The notes under the pieces: generated by a model
What the model was told of the DNA's origin: nothing
Databases searched by the model: none
Seen by the model: the letters and a program-made list of their open reading frames with translations, nothing else
Source: Hypericum androsaemum
Lineage: Eukaryota > Streptophyta > Magnoliopsida > Malpighiales > Hypericaceae
NCBI GenBank assembly: GCA_963995505.1
Contig: OZ023198.1
Span: 5,418,558-5,482,557, forward strand
Length of the DNA: 64,000 nt
Reading direction: 5' to 3'
In this document: positions 21,922-32,475 of the stretch, in pieces
Layout: each line of letters opens with the position of its first letter
Position numbering within the stretch: the stretch's first letter is position 1
Made by a program: the position numbers and the translations under genes

Positions 21922-24495
21922 TGTCACGACCCAAATTGGTGGTCGGTGACCGGTGCTAGACTTCAACTCCTTTAATCACAAAAAAATCTAGCGAGCCTCA
22001 AACGTATTCAGAATTTATAATAATAAGCCTTTAAATATAAAATTTAAAACTTAATTTACAAAATATAAGTCAATCTTTTTCTTTATTATACATACTCCCC
22101 AAGATCAAAATAAATCATGTGACTACAGAGCTTCTAGATCAAAAAAAGCAAAATACAAACTGGAGACCTCGATGCCAGTCCTGGAGAACAAAACAGACTT
22201 GGTACAATCATAGTAGATCTCTGAACTAATACAACTCATGTACGAGTTCCTGCAAAACTGGTAGGAGGGGGGATGAGTGTTTTGGAACACTCAGTAAACA
22301 AATAAGATATGCATCGCAATTTATTTAGCTACTCAATGCTCAATCATACCTAACACATGTATATGACTAACATGGCAATTGAATCATGCAGACATTTAGA
22401 TTATCATAACGTCTTATTTACCAGATGACCAAATATTAACATATAATCACAAAGGCACAGAAACATGAGCAAACTACGCAACGTCCCATACCGTCACGTA
22501 ATTTGACATATGATACATAATTCAAATATCATATAGAAGAGCTGACGAACATTCGGCAAGATCTAGATAGTGTCACTCCAACCCCGACACGAGGATACCA
22601 TATCTCAAAAGCGCCATCAGAAACCAACCCCGCCGGCTAAACAGATCATATCAGAATCCATTGTATCCTCAGTGTATGTGCACATATGCCAACATCCCCA
22701 GTTGGTCACGGGTAGATCTCTGCCTACTAGACGTCCATATCACAGAGCGGAGCCATCCATATAACAGACTTTCATATTATAACAAATTCATAGACTCCCA
22801 AAATATATCAAACATATCCAGTGCCCCGCTGGGCCAGATTACACAAACTTTCACAAATCATAATGTCATACAAATGCTCATATGACAAATGTACAAATGC
22901 ACTCACATTACCATATTCAAATCATGACAAATAAATAAAGTGCGCTAAAGAAAGCACGAGTCACATATTATTTGTTTACCGGTTTTGGCTCGATGAGCAT
23001 TTGAATTGACCGTCCTCTTTCCAATATACAAATTCCGTCATTTGGAATTCAACTCGTTCGAGTTCGATATCCACATAATCTTTCTCAAATATTCCTGAAA
23101 TATTTTCCAAGACCTATGACATTTAAATCGTTTTGCAAGTTCAATTGAACTGTAAATTATTAAATTTCTAACTCAATATTTCTACCTTAAAATTGTCCAT
23201 AAGATTATTTGATTATCTTCTTTATGTCTTCTTCTTGTCTTCTTTTACGTTAATTCTTTTAAATATTCTTTTTTTATTTAGAGTGTTCTTCCGAAAATAA
23301 AAACTCATCAGTATTTCTAACTTTCATAACCAATTAAGCATATCCACGGTTACTATTTAATTGAAAATTAATTCCGATAACAAAAAAAAATGCTTAATAG
23401 TCTTCTTCACGAACAAATTTACCTTAGTCAACTAGTCCTCTCTATTTTTTATCTCCTTTATATTTCTAATTTTCTTAACCGATTAAACATATCCATAGTT
23501 TCTATTTAATTGCAAATTATTTTCGACCAAAGGATTTCTTCCACTTGATTTGTCATACATACGAACAAACATACCTACTTCTCAACGTTTATTATCTTCT
23601 TCCCAATTAAGTATCTTCTTCCAATATATTAGTTTGAGCTATCATTAATTATAATTACTAGTTTTACTATTCATGAACCTTCTCCTACTTAATCTATCAT
23701 TTGTTCCACGGACTTTAAATATGAAAAGCGATTAAGTCCGTCCAAATATCCTTAACTCACTAACATATCAACTACTAACCGAATTCATCTTATTATAATA
23801 CCAAAATAATAAACAGTCTAACTTAATTTACTTACCTACGCTTTCCATTTTTTCCTTTCTCGGTCCTTTATCCCTCAGTTTTCTTCATCTTCTTCTCTAG
23901 TTTATTTCGTTTCTCCTTATTGTCGTTGGCTTCTTTCTTTTCTCTTTTTCCTTCTATTTATATTTTTGGTCCATACTTAGGTGCAAAAGATGGAAGTGGA
24001 TAATTTATATTACTGCCATTAAGTTTCCGCCGCATCTGATTTTTACTGTTTCTCTTTGCTTTATTTGGTGTCAAATATCTAATGCTTCCACGTTTTACTC
24101 CCTTCTTTCTTTATTTTGGTTCACTTATCTTCTTCTTTATTTTCTGATTTATCTTTTTCTGTTTTTCTTTAATTGCTTTGTTATATATATTTTCTTTTCC
24201 GTTGGAACTTATCCAAAGCACCTCTCATCATTTCCTTTAATTTATAATTGTGATTGAGTTTCCATAGGAATGTTAAAAGTTGACACGTTTTTACCATATC
24301 TTTCCATTTTTTTTCTATTTTTTTCATAATTTCTATATTATTTTAATTCATATTTATCTCTTTCTAGATTAATGTCACGTCCAAAACTTCATATACCACC
24401 TTTATTTTCTGACATAGTATATTCTTATTTTATCGAATAACTTAACGTACTGGATTAAATTCTACTAAACTTAATAAACATGGTCGGGTATTACA
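21922..24495 (-). mobile_element. Solo-LTR-like element, 2.57 kb, with CATAT target duplication
   Basis: It begins TGTCACGACCC at 21922 and ends GGGTATTACA at 24495. Reverse complemented it runs TGTAATACCC to GGGTCGTGACA, a common gypsy LTR form. CATAT occurs at 21917-21921 and 24496-24500. The uninterrupted site is visible in unit 2 at about 50040-50055. There is no coding frame inside beyond short ones (22570-22885), and 23800-24350 is strongly pyrimidine-rich. I see no internal primer-binding site, so a solo LTR of a large gypsy element is the best reading. Confidence 0.7.
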
Positions 24496-24501
24496 CATAT
24501 C

Positions 24502-24875
24502 TGTTATGTGGGGAAGAACGTACCAACGCAGGAAAGTTTCTAGCTCGAACCCGACATCAACTGATTAGGAATCGCAATATTATCAGACTTTTTTAGGATC
24601 CATAGCTTTTCCCTTTTTATTATTTCCTTTTCCGCATGATCCTAGTTATCGTTCCCTTTAGGAACTCTTTCCCTTATAGTAGTATTATTCCTATTTGCTT
24701 GCCACGAGTTTGGCTATATAATGCCATGCTCTCCCTAGGTTTATTCATCAATCAATAAACAAGAAGTCTTTTATCTCAATTACGTTTAATTCTCTTGAGT
24801 TAGCATCACGAGTAGAAAGTGCAAAAGCCTAAGGCTACTCACGGTTACAATCTCCGAAGTTCTGCAGCGCATACC
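24502..24875 (+). repeat. 5' LTR of the gypsy element
   Basis: It starts TGTTATGTGGGG and ends near GCAGCGCATAC. A TATA box (GGCTATATAATG) lies near 24711-24722, with a CAATCAATAAAC stretch near 24750 that may act in polyadenylation. The LTRs are close but not identical, with a few base differences and a short indel near the 3' end, so the insertion is fairly recent but not new. Confidence 0.85.
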
Positions 24876-24908
24876 AACTTGGTATCAGAGCTCCGGCTAG
24901 CAACATCC

Positions 24909-26863
24909 ATGGTGAACGCTTTCGGCGATGAAGGAGGCGATACCCAGACCGATCAAGCTCCATCGACCATACTGGCCCAGATCCTAAAGGCAATTAAAGA
25001 TAGTAACAAGGTGCTGCGACAGGAATTTTGACAAGAACTCAGTGACCTAGGTCGTCGCCTACAAGCCGTCGAATTCCGCCCCGAGGGAAGGACAGAACCT
25101 TCCGCAGACGATATCCAGGAGGCCGGGTCTCAACTACCACCGCTCCCACCGTCGGACTCCTTTCCAGCGCAGACCCAGGCGACGTTTGGGGGTAACCCGG
25201 CCACACCACCACCAGCGAGGCCCACACAGACGGCTCCTCCGGCTGTCCCTCGTTATACTCCACCACACCGCGCCGACTATAACTCGCGGGGGTACACCAG
25301 CTACCCAGCGGAGAGTCGAGAAGATCGAGCTCCTGCATGAGGCTACGCGAGAGACCACTTCCAAATGGAGGGTAGAGAAGATAATAGTCGCTGCCAAGAA
25401 GAAAGAGCAGAACGGGCCCACCATTACAAAGGAGAAGGAAGAGAAGAACGGGCCCATCGTGACCCAGCAGAGGAGCGAGAAGAACAGGCCCAATTCTGAG
25501 CCCAGCCCACCAATTATGCCCAGACAGAGGGTAGGTTCGATAGGGAGCATACTCGTTACCCAACCCCCGAGTCGAGAGGCGGTCCAGGCGTTCTGAAATA
25601 CTATAAATTAGAGTTTCCCAAGTTCGATGGCAAGGAAGACCCTCTGGCATGGATTAATTGTTGCGAACAATTCTTTCGAGGTCAACGCACAGCGGAGGAT
25701 GACAAGGTTTATCTCGCCTCGTTCCATATGACCGGCAGCGCGCAACAATTGTTCTATAAGCTAGAACGACATTCAGGAACACCGTCATGGGCGGCCTTCG
25801 TCGCCTTATGCCATCAAAGATTTGGACCGCCATCCCAGAGCAACCTGATGGGCGAGCTGGCCAAACTGACTTGTCAAGGGACGGTAGAGCAATACCAAGA
25901 GCGATTCTGCGCCCTAATTTGCCGGATGGACCCACTAACGATGGCACAACAAGTCGACCTTTTTATGTCCGGACTTCCCAACCCGCTCCGCACTGATGTC
26001 GAGCTCCAAAATCTGGTCAACCTTCAAGATGCAATGGGCTTGGCCCGCGCCTATGAGCGTCGAACTATCATAGATGGGCAGCTACCATCTGCTGCCAGGA
26101 ATTCTACCAGGACCCAGCAATGGGGTCGCTCTTCAACACCCGTTGCGGTGGCTACAAAAGCACCCATGCGCTCAACTCCGACGGATGCTGGACGTGCTAC
26201 CCGGTGCCTAACCCCGCAGAGATGGACGAAAGAAGGAAGCAGGGGCTGTGCTTCAACTGCGACGAACAGTATGTTCGAGGTCATCGCTGGCAGCGCCTTT
26301 TCTATATCTATTTGGATGAATATGACAACACCGAAGAAGCTGTTGAGGACAACAATGATTCGAACGACTGCCCGGTCGTATCCATTCATGCCCTGACGGG
26401 TATACAATCGGGCAACACAATGCAATTAAGGGTTTCGATTGGTTCTGAAAAATTTGTGGCCTTACTCGACTCGGGATCCACTCATAATTTCCTCGGGGAG
26501 GGGGTGGCGGTTTGCGCCGGACTACAGATTGAGCCACGACCAGGCTTGCGAGTAGCGGTCGCGAATGGAGACCAAGTCACTAGTGGAGGTATGTGTCGGG
26601 GGGTTAAAATGTGTATTGGCAATGAAGAGTTCCAGGTGGACTGCTACACTATCCCTCTTGGGGGGTTCGACATCGTGCTCGGCATACAATGGCTTCGCAC
26701 ACTAGGGCCAATTCTATGGAATTTTGAAGATCTTCGCATGACACTTTGGCGCGAGGGTCGTCGTATCACCTGGACCGGCACTGCAACTCCCTCCTTTGGC
26801 CTTCACACTATCCAGGGGATGGATACTAACCTCATTGACGCTCTCTTAGTAGAGTTTGCTTGA
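24909..26863 (+). pseudogene. Gypsy gag and protease region, broken
   Basis: gag opens at ATG 24909 (MVNAFGDEGGDTQ) just after the primer-binding site. It meets a TGA at 25029-25031, where Arg (CGA) is likely. The capsid-like Retrotrans_gag part is in 25590-26100 (EFPKFDGKEDPLAWI, then YQERFCALICRMDPL). A frame change follows. The 26120-26863 frame has a zinc-knuckle remnant CFNCDEQYVRGHRW (last Cys replaced by Trp) and an aspartic protease active site LLDSGSTHNF near 26464-26493, ending with VLGIQWLRTLGPI. The protease looks intact; gag does not. Confidence 0.8.
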
Positions 26864-26959
26864 CTCTTCGCAGAACCTACCGGTCTACCTCCGGACCGTT
26901 CACACAGTCATCGGATCCACCTACTTCCAGGTGCAGCACCAGTCGCTGTGCGCCCATAC

Positions 26960-27450
26960 CGATACCCTCAATTATAAAAGGACGAGTTGGAGCGTCAATG
27001 CGAGGCCATGTTGCTCCAAGGTACCATTCGGGAAAGCAATTATGAGTTTTCCTCCCCAGTACTGCTAGTGAAGAAGCAAGATGGGACTTGGCATTTCTGC
27101 GTCGACTATCGGGAACTTAATGCACAAACCGTTAAGGACAAAGTGCGCATGCATCCGGATGATGTTAAAAAAAAAGCCTTCCGCACTCACCATGGGCATT
27201 TTGAGTTCCTGGTCATGCCTTTTGGCTTGAAAAATGCCCCTTTACGATCCGCACCGACCACTACAGCCTAAAGTTCCTTTTGGATCAACGCTTGTCAACG
27301 ATTCCTCAACACCAGTGGGTGAGCAAGTTGTTCTGTTACGACTTTCAGGTCGAGTATCGCCCAGGAAAACTAAATGTGGTCGCTGATGCTCTCTCCCATC
27401 GGGACACCGATCTCGGAGAACTGATGGTCATCTCGGGTCCAACATTCTAG
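26960..27450 (+). pseudogene. Gypsy reverse transcriptase/RNase H remnant with large internal deletion
   Basis: The N-terminal RT piece ([35 protein letters not shown]) jumps after about 60 codons to [18 protein letters not shown]. The sequence then breaks straight into RNase H text ([35 protein letters not shown]). The catalytic YxDD block of the RT is missing entirely. The element therefore cannot copy itself. Confidence 0.8.
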
Positions 27451-27574
27451 GATTTTGAGGATTTGCGGTACGAAATTCGTAATGACGGAGAGTTGACGGC
27501 CTTGTATGACAAAATCGCTGCAGGTGATATGGAAGCTCCTTGGACTGTATCAGGTGGGCTAATCTTATTCGGCA

Positions 27575-28853
27575 GGCGTGTGTTCGTGCCTTCGAATTCG
27601 GCCCTCCTGCCATCTGTGTGACACGCTGCCCATACGACTGGTCACGAGGGGATTCAAAAGACCTTGCACCGTCTTCGTGCCGACTTCCATATCTCTAAAG
27701 ACCGTGAGCTGGTACGTGAATTTTTCCGGGCGTGTGCAACCTGTCAGCGCAACAAGATGGAGCATTTGCATCCGACAGGTTTATTACAACCTCTGGAGGT
27801 GCCTTCTCAGATTTGGGCAGATATCGCCATGAATTTTGTCGAGGGCCTTCCCAAAGTCCATGGCAAGTTGGTCATCTTGACCGTGGTGGATCGATTTTCA
27901 AAATATGCCCACTTCATTCCCCTAGGCCATCCCTATAGTGCAACATCCGTGGCTCGTGCTTTCTTTGATGCGATTGTTCGCCTCCATGGCTTCCCTAGCT
28001 CTATCGTCAGTGATCGTGACCCGGTATTTATGAGCAATTTTTGGCAGGATCTGTTCCGGATGGCCGGCGTCTGCCTTAATATGAGTTCTGCTTTCCACCC
28101 ACAGTCGGATGGCCAATCGGAGGCCACGAACAAGGTCATCGCCATGTACCTCCGTTGTTTAACTGGCGACCATCCTCGAGAATGGCTGAAGTGGCTGCCC
28201 TGGGCTGAGTACTATTACAATACATCTTTCCAAATAGCTCTGCGCACAACCCTGTTTCAAGTGATTTATGGTCGCTCCCCGCCCTCCCTAGTCTCTTATC
28301 AGCCTAATGTCGCGAGGGTCGCCACTGTGGATGATGCTCTACGGTCTCGTGATGAATTTCTTGTTGAGATTCGAGACCGTCTTCTCCACGCTCAGCACCG
28401 TGCTAAAAAGTTCTATGATGGTCATCACCGTGAGTTACACTACGAGGTGGGTGACTGGGTTTGGTTACGCCTATTTCATCGTGCGGTTTCCTCTCTCCCT
28501 GGTCGTGTAGCAGGAAAACTCGGGCCGCGGTATTATGGTCCTTTCCAAGTGACAGCTAAGCTTGGTGACGTAGCCTATCGTCTTGCTCTTCCTGCAGGGA
28601 CACGTTTGCACAATGTGTTTCATGTCGGTCTCTTGAAGAAGTTCCATGGGGAGCCTCCCTCGTTCCATGGTCGTGTTCTTCCTCTGCCTGTGAAGGCTCT
28701 CCGGGCTGCTCGTCGCCGCGGTGCATGGTATGTCCTCATGCAGTAGCACGGCGCGTCTGAGGCGGATGCCTCTTGGGAGCCATTGGATGATTTTCGGCGC
28801 TCGTATCCTGACTTTTAGCTCGAGGACGAGCTGTTTTTCGAGGGAGGGAGAGA
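27575..28853 (+). pseudogene. Gypsy integrase with chromodomain remnant
   Basis: The open frame 27664-28746 is a nearly complete integrase: zinc-binding region (HTTGHEGIQKTLH just upstream in frame, CATCQRNK), core, and C-terminal part with GDWVWLRLFHR and GPRYYGPFQV. The first catalytic Asp, expected in the MDFVEGLP-type motif, is Asn here (IAMNFVEGLP, near 27825-27854). The second Asp (VSDRDPVF) and the Glu (SDGQSEATNK) are kept. After a TAG at 28744-28746 the frame continues with HGASEADASWEPLDDFR, a chromodomain tail, with a second stop, running to the LTR. Confidence 0.85.
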
Positions 28854-29233
28854 TGTTATGTGGGGAAGAACGTACCAATGCAGGAAAGTTTCCAGCTCGG
28901 ACCCGACATCAACTGATTAGGAATCGTAATATTACCAAACTTCTTTAGGATCCATAGCTTTTCCCTTTTTATTATTTCCTTTTCTGCATGATCCTAGTTA
29001 TCGTTCCCTTTAGGAACTCTTTCCCTTATAGTAGTAGTATTCCTATTTGCTTGCCACAAGTTTGGCTATATAATGCCATGCTCTCCCTAGGTTTATTCAT
29101 CAATCAATAAACAAAAAGTCTTTTATCTCAATTACGTTTAATTTTCTTGAGTTAGCATCACGGGTCGAGGGAGAAAGTGCAAAAGCCTAAGGCTACTCAC
29201 GGTTACAATCTCCGAAGTTCTGCAGCGCATACT
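28854..29233 (+). repeat. 3' LTR of the gypsy element
   Basis: This is a near-copy of 24502-24875. It starts TGTTATGTGGGG right after the polypurine tract and ends at CATACT before the target duplication ATATC. The last base is ambiguous because LTR end and duplication share an A. Confidence 0.85.
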
Positions 29234-30049
29234 ATATCCATATCATCTGCCCACTTAGACTTTGATTTCTTCCCAAATGTCTTAATGAGTGTCAAAGCTT
29301 TATCATCTATGTATGAAAACCGCCTCCATATCATTGCCAAACTCACCCCGGGAACAGCAAAGGAGGGCATGGAAACCCAGCATTTGCCCAATCAGGTGGG
29401 ACACCAAGAACGCTGTTACCCAGGCATGGAATATTGGGAGGCAGGGCAGAACCGCACCTCAGAGAAGGTGAATGGGTCAAAACATTGACTTCGGGATGCC
29501 AAAAGTAGCCGCCCATCTTGCTGTTTCGGAATCACCTGAAAAAGAAGCTTTCGAGCTAGTAGCAGAGGAGGTATTCGTGCCCGGAATCCCCATGTCTAGA
29601 AAGCCCGTCTTCAATCCCGAACCTTTGGACTTTCTCGAATCCATTTTCGAGGCAGCAACCTTAGCAATCTGCTAACTTGTACCATTAGCTTGCGAAACTG
29701 GAGTCAACAATTCTGTGACAATAGGACTATACCTTTGCCATGTACTCAGAGTGGCATCCAAAGTCTCCTCAATCTGCATATCACGTACATGCGTGCTTTC
29801 GGTATCCGATTCCTCAAACAAGCTGAACAAATCATAATCAAATTCTGCCTCCGTATTGAAGACACCTTTCTCCTGTTCCTAAAGCGCATTGTACATAGCC
29901 TCACGGAGTGCCTATTTCCCAATTTCCAAAACTACCAGCTTCGGGACAACGCCCACTCGCTGAACCCGATCATCATTAGTTGTTACGCCAACCTCAGGTG
30001 TGCTAAGAATCTGAACATCAATATATTGGACACCTTCCGTAACCGTAAC

Positions 30050-30338
30050 TGTTAGAGATGTCGAGAAATTAAAGAGGAAACAATTTGTGGGCTTATTTCC
30101 TATTCTATTCAGACTAGCTTTTGGACTCCTAATTTGACCTAGATAGCTTACTTGATGTACAAGGGTTTGCCTCTATATAAAGGCATGTTACCCTAAGGTT
30201 TTGTATAGCTTTGTGACTCGGATCCATCAATAAAAGTTCTCCTTTCTCACCGTGGACGTCGGCACTAGACCGAACCACGCTATCTCTTGTGTTCGTGTTC
30301 TTTGCGCGTTTTGTTCTCTAATTGCAGAATTCATAACA
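30050..30338 (+). mobile_element. Solo LTR, copia type, 289 bp, with GTAAC target duplication
   Basis: It starts TGTTAGAGATG and ends TTCATAACA, flanked by GTAAC at 30045-30049 and 30339-30343. It contains TATATAAA near 30176 and AATAAA near 30229 on the plus strand. Unit 2 has the empty site at about 50830 (one GTAAC followed directly by CAAGG). It interrupts the processed pseudogene only in unit 1. Confidence 0.85.
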
Positions 30339-30544
30339 GTAACCAAGGCCAAAGAGTCATACACGGGCTGATTAGTTTGGCAAAACAAAGTTGCCTCCTT
30401 CTCGAAAGAGTTAGTAGCATCCAAAGCAGCCCTCCGAACTTGTTGCTCTCCAAATTCGGTCATGGACTCGTCAGGAGAGCAAGAGGCACGCGATGACATT
30501 TCTAAACCAGAATTAACAATCATATTTGCAATTTGATATCTTAT

Positions 30545-31960
30545 TTTTGGTACTATCCTCCATCCTTAGAGAGTCACCGTGACATCAACAAAAATTAAGA
30601 TATTTAACATTTTCTGGTCTATTATATTTATGATAAATGGATTAATAACTTATTTATCTCTAGTGATCCTGTGTTTTTTAAATTGGTAAATGTATATCTT
30701 TATGTTCTTTCTGCTCGGTTGGATTAATAGGTTGGATTGGTTGGTTGAAAGTCAAACCTAGTTGATAAAATATGAAAACGTGAATCAATTGGTTTTTTGT
30801 GTGTGGTGGGTAAGAGGAAACTAAGTTTTGGGATGGAGAGGAAACTAAGAGTTGGCTCCCACGAATATAATATATAGCTTTTCTTTCGCAATCTTATTAG
30901 GTGTAGCCATTTCAAACATTATAGTGTGGCAAAGGTGGTGCGCGCCGGTGGTTTCTTAGCTTATTTTTCTACGTTGTCCTTTACTCTGATCTTTATTCAG
31001 TAGTAGGTATCTTTCTCATTTAGCGTGGCATGTTGAGAAAACTCTTAGCTAATTTTAACGCAATATCATACTAAATAAATAAGGTCAAGTTTCAATTTAG
31101 TATAAAAAAGTTTTAAAAATTATAAACTGCAGTTAGTACCCCCAGAAATTAAGCTGATTTTTCAGCCCTAAAAATCGGGGGCAGATTTGGTGGGGACTGG
31201 GATAGTCCCCAAACTTTGGGACTAACTCAAACCAATATCACTACACATGCAAACCAATATCACTTCGCATGCAAACCAATATCACTTTATATGTAAACCA
31301 GTATCTTGCAAACCAATATCACTTCACATGCAAACCAATATCATCTGATAGGTTATTGACCATCAGATTTAAAGATAATCAAATCTGACGGCCCAAAATG
31401 TAGTCCCCACCTATGGACAAATTTTCTTTAGTCCCCACTCAATCTGGTTAGAAACCCCCTCCTAAATAGTTGTTGATTGCGTCTCACCATTTATTAAAAA
31501 CCTTAGATGTATTTAAGAAGCTCTTAAGTTCAATTTTATGATTGTAAAAAGTATTAACGGAGAGAATCATCTCTCATACATAAAATTTTAATATTAGAAT
31601 TTGACAAAATTAATCAATTAGTATTTGGTCTAGCGGTACAAAAAATATATGATTTGATGAACATCATGATTCAAACTCTGAAAAAATATAATTATTGGTG
31701 TAAAAATTCACATTAAAAAAAAAGACAAAATTAATCCCGCCATTTAATGTAATATAATTTTCAAGGTGATTGAAATTCAACGAGAAAGGACGCCAATGTG
31801 AAAATCTCTCTTTCCTTCTCCACCCACTTGCAAATGGAAGGGCCCACCCCCACGCCAAAAGAAAAGAGACTGAATATTTTTTGTTTATTTCTAGAAATAA
31901 AAAAGACAAAGACCGCACCGGCTAAAGAGCCGGTAGTCGCTAATCTCTTTTATGGAACAA
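30545..31960. other. Intergenic between units 1 and 2, with a MITE and a possible tRNA-derived SINE relic
   Basis: This corresponds to 51027-52148 in unit 3. It contains the MITE at 31171-31450. Around 31620-31680 the text TGGTCTAGCGGTAC and GATTCAAACTCTG resembles tRNA A and B boxes, suggesting a SINE relic (also near 51835-51890). No gene is supported; the frames at 30724-30915 and 31664-31918 are in low-complexity A/T DNA. Confidence 0.4.
31171..31450. mobile_element. MITE with internal about 21-bp tandem repeats, unit 2 only
   Basis: Unit 3 lacks this block (at 51660 CAGCCCTA runs directly into CAAACCCC). The ends carry inverted copies of CAGATTTGGTGGGGACT (right side reads CAGATTGAGTGGGGACT when reverse complemented). 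Between about 31220 and 31345 there are about five or six copies of a unit like CAAACCAATATCACTTCACA. The target duplication is unclear. Confidence 0.65.
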
Positions 31961-31969
31961 GGAACGGTA

Positions 31970-32460
31970 GTCGATATCCACCTGAAGTTAACAAACTCAA
32001 AGTGAACGTGGATGCGTCCTGGTTGCCACTTCCACACGATGCGGGGTTGGCTCTTGCTATCAGAGATCACGATGGTTGACTGATTGGGGTCGAAACTGAG
32101 ATTTTAGCCATTGATATGGCTTTGAAGTACATCCACACCCACTTCCCCCTCCAGGACGTTCGGCTGGAATCTGATTGCAAAGGGGTTGTTGACTTCCTTA
32201 ATTTTGTGTCTTCCGATGTTGATTAGCTTATTGAATTACATGCCATGGAAGTCCAAACATTACTTTTGAGTTTATCTTTGTGTAAGCTTATTTTTGTTCC
32301 TAGGCTAGCTAACCAAGTCACGGATTGGTTACCTTCTAACGCTAGACTAGGTACCTCTCTTGAGGATGTATTATCTAACCCTCCTCATGAACTTGAGAAG
32401 CTTCTCTTATTTGATTCTAAAGATTAATGAAAGTTCAAGCTTTTAACCCTTTAAAAAAAA
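31970..32460 (+). mobile_element. 5'-truncated LINE fragment with RNase H domain, before NLR of unit 2
   Basis: The insert is flanked by GGAACGGTA at 31961-31969 and 32461-32469 and ends in an A-run, as expected of target-primed LINE insertion. Coding text on the plus strand is an RNase H-like domain of the plant LINE/RVT_3 type: KLKVNVDASWLPL, ALAIRDHDG, a stop (TGA at 32077-32079 where unit 3 reads Cys), then ETEILAIDMALKYI, LESDCKGVVDFLNF, and VPRLANQVTDWL. A second stop is at about 32224 (TAG where unit 3 has Trp). It lies 16 bp before the NLR start codon and replaces the normal upstream region. Confidence 0.75.
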
Positions 32461-32475
32461 GGAACGGTATTGGAT

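Larger units (their letters stand above)
24502..29233 (+). mobile_element. Ty3/gypsy retrotransposon, chromovirus type, internally deleted
   Basis: LTRs lie at 24502-24875 and 28854-29233, both starting TGTTATGTGGGG. The primer-binding site TGGTATCAGAGC is at 24880-24891 (initiator-Met tRNA) and a polypurine tract GAGGGAGGGAGAGA at 28840-28853. The flanking ATATC (24497-24501 and 29234-29238) fits a 5-bp duplication. The order gag, protease, RT, RNase H, integrase, chromodomain remnant is that of plant chromoviruses. Most of the RT is deleted, gag carries a stop, and the first integrase Asp reads Asn. It is inserted exactly at the edge of the older solo-LTR-like element. It could only move if supplied with proteins in trans. 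Confidence 0.9.
21632..30533 (-). pseudogene. Processed pseudogene of an unrecognised gene, unit 1 copy, split by three LTR insertions
   Basis: The element lies between direct repeats ATTTGCAATTT at 21621-21631 and 30534-30544. On the minus strand it starts ATGATTGTTAATTCTGG at 30533, is intronless, and ends in a 3' UTR with AATAAA and a short A run near 21632-21660. The layout is that of a retroposed mRNA. The coding text (29234-30523) has MSSRASCSPDESMTEFGEQQ near the start and DDKALTLIKTFGKKSKSKW near the end. I do not recognise the protein. One in-frame TAG follows YNAL, shared with unit 2. It is interrupted by elements at 21922-24495, 24502-29233 and 30050-30338. Confidence 0.65.
11232..30544. 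repeat. Older tandem duplication block, unit 1 copy (matches about 37750-51026)
   Basis: RLK C-lobe, inverted repeat, RLK N-lobe and processed pseudogene follow in the same order and orientation as in 37750-51026. The copies differ by several indels: the copia element, the MITE at 48242, three LTR insertions, the LINE tail, and the length of the palindrome arms. Confidence 0.85.

Noticed and set aside
25039..25650. 203-codon minus-strand open frame
   Set aside because: It is antisense to the gypsy gag region, whose proline-rich coding creates long open frames on the other strand.
31620..31720. tRNA gene
   Set aside because: A- and B-box-like text is present but no cloverleaf can be folded; a SINE relic is more likely.
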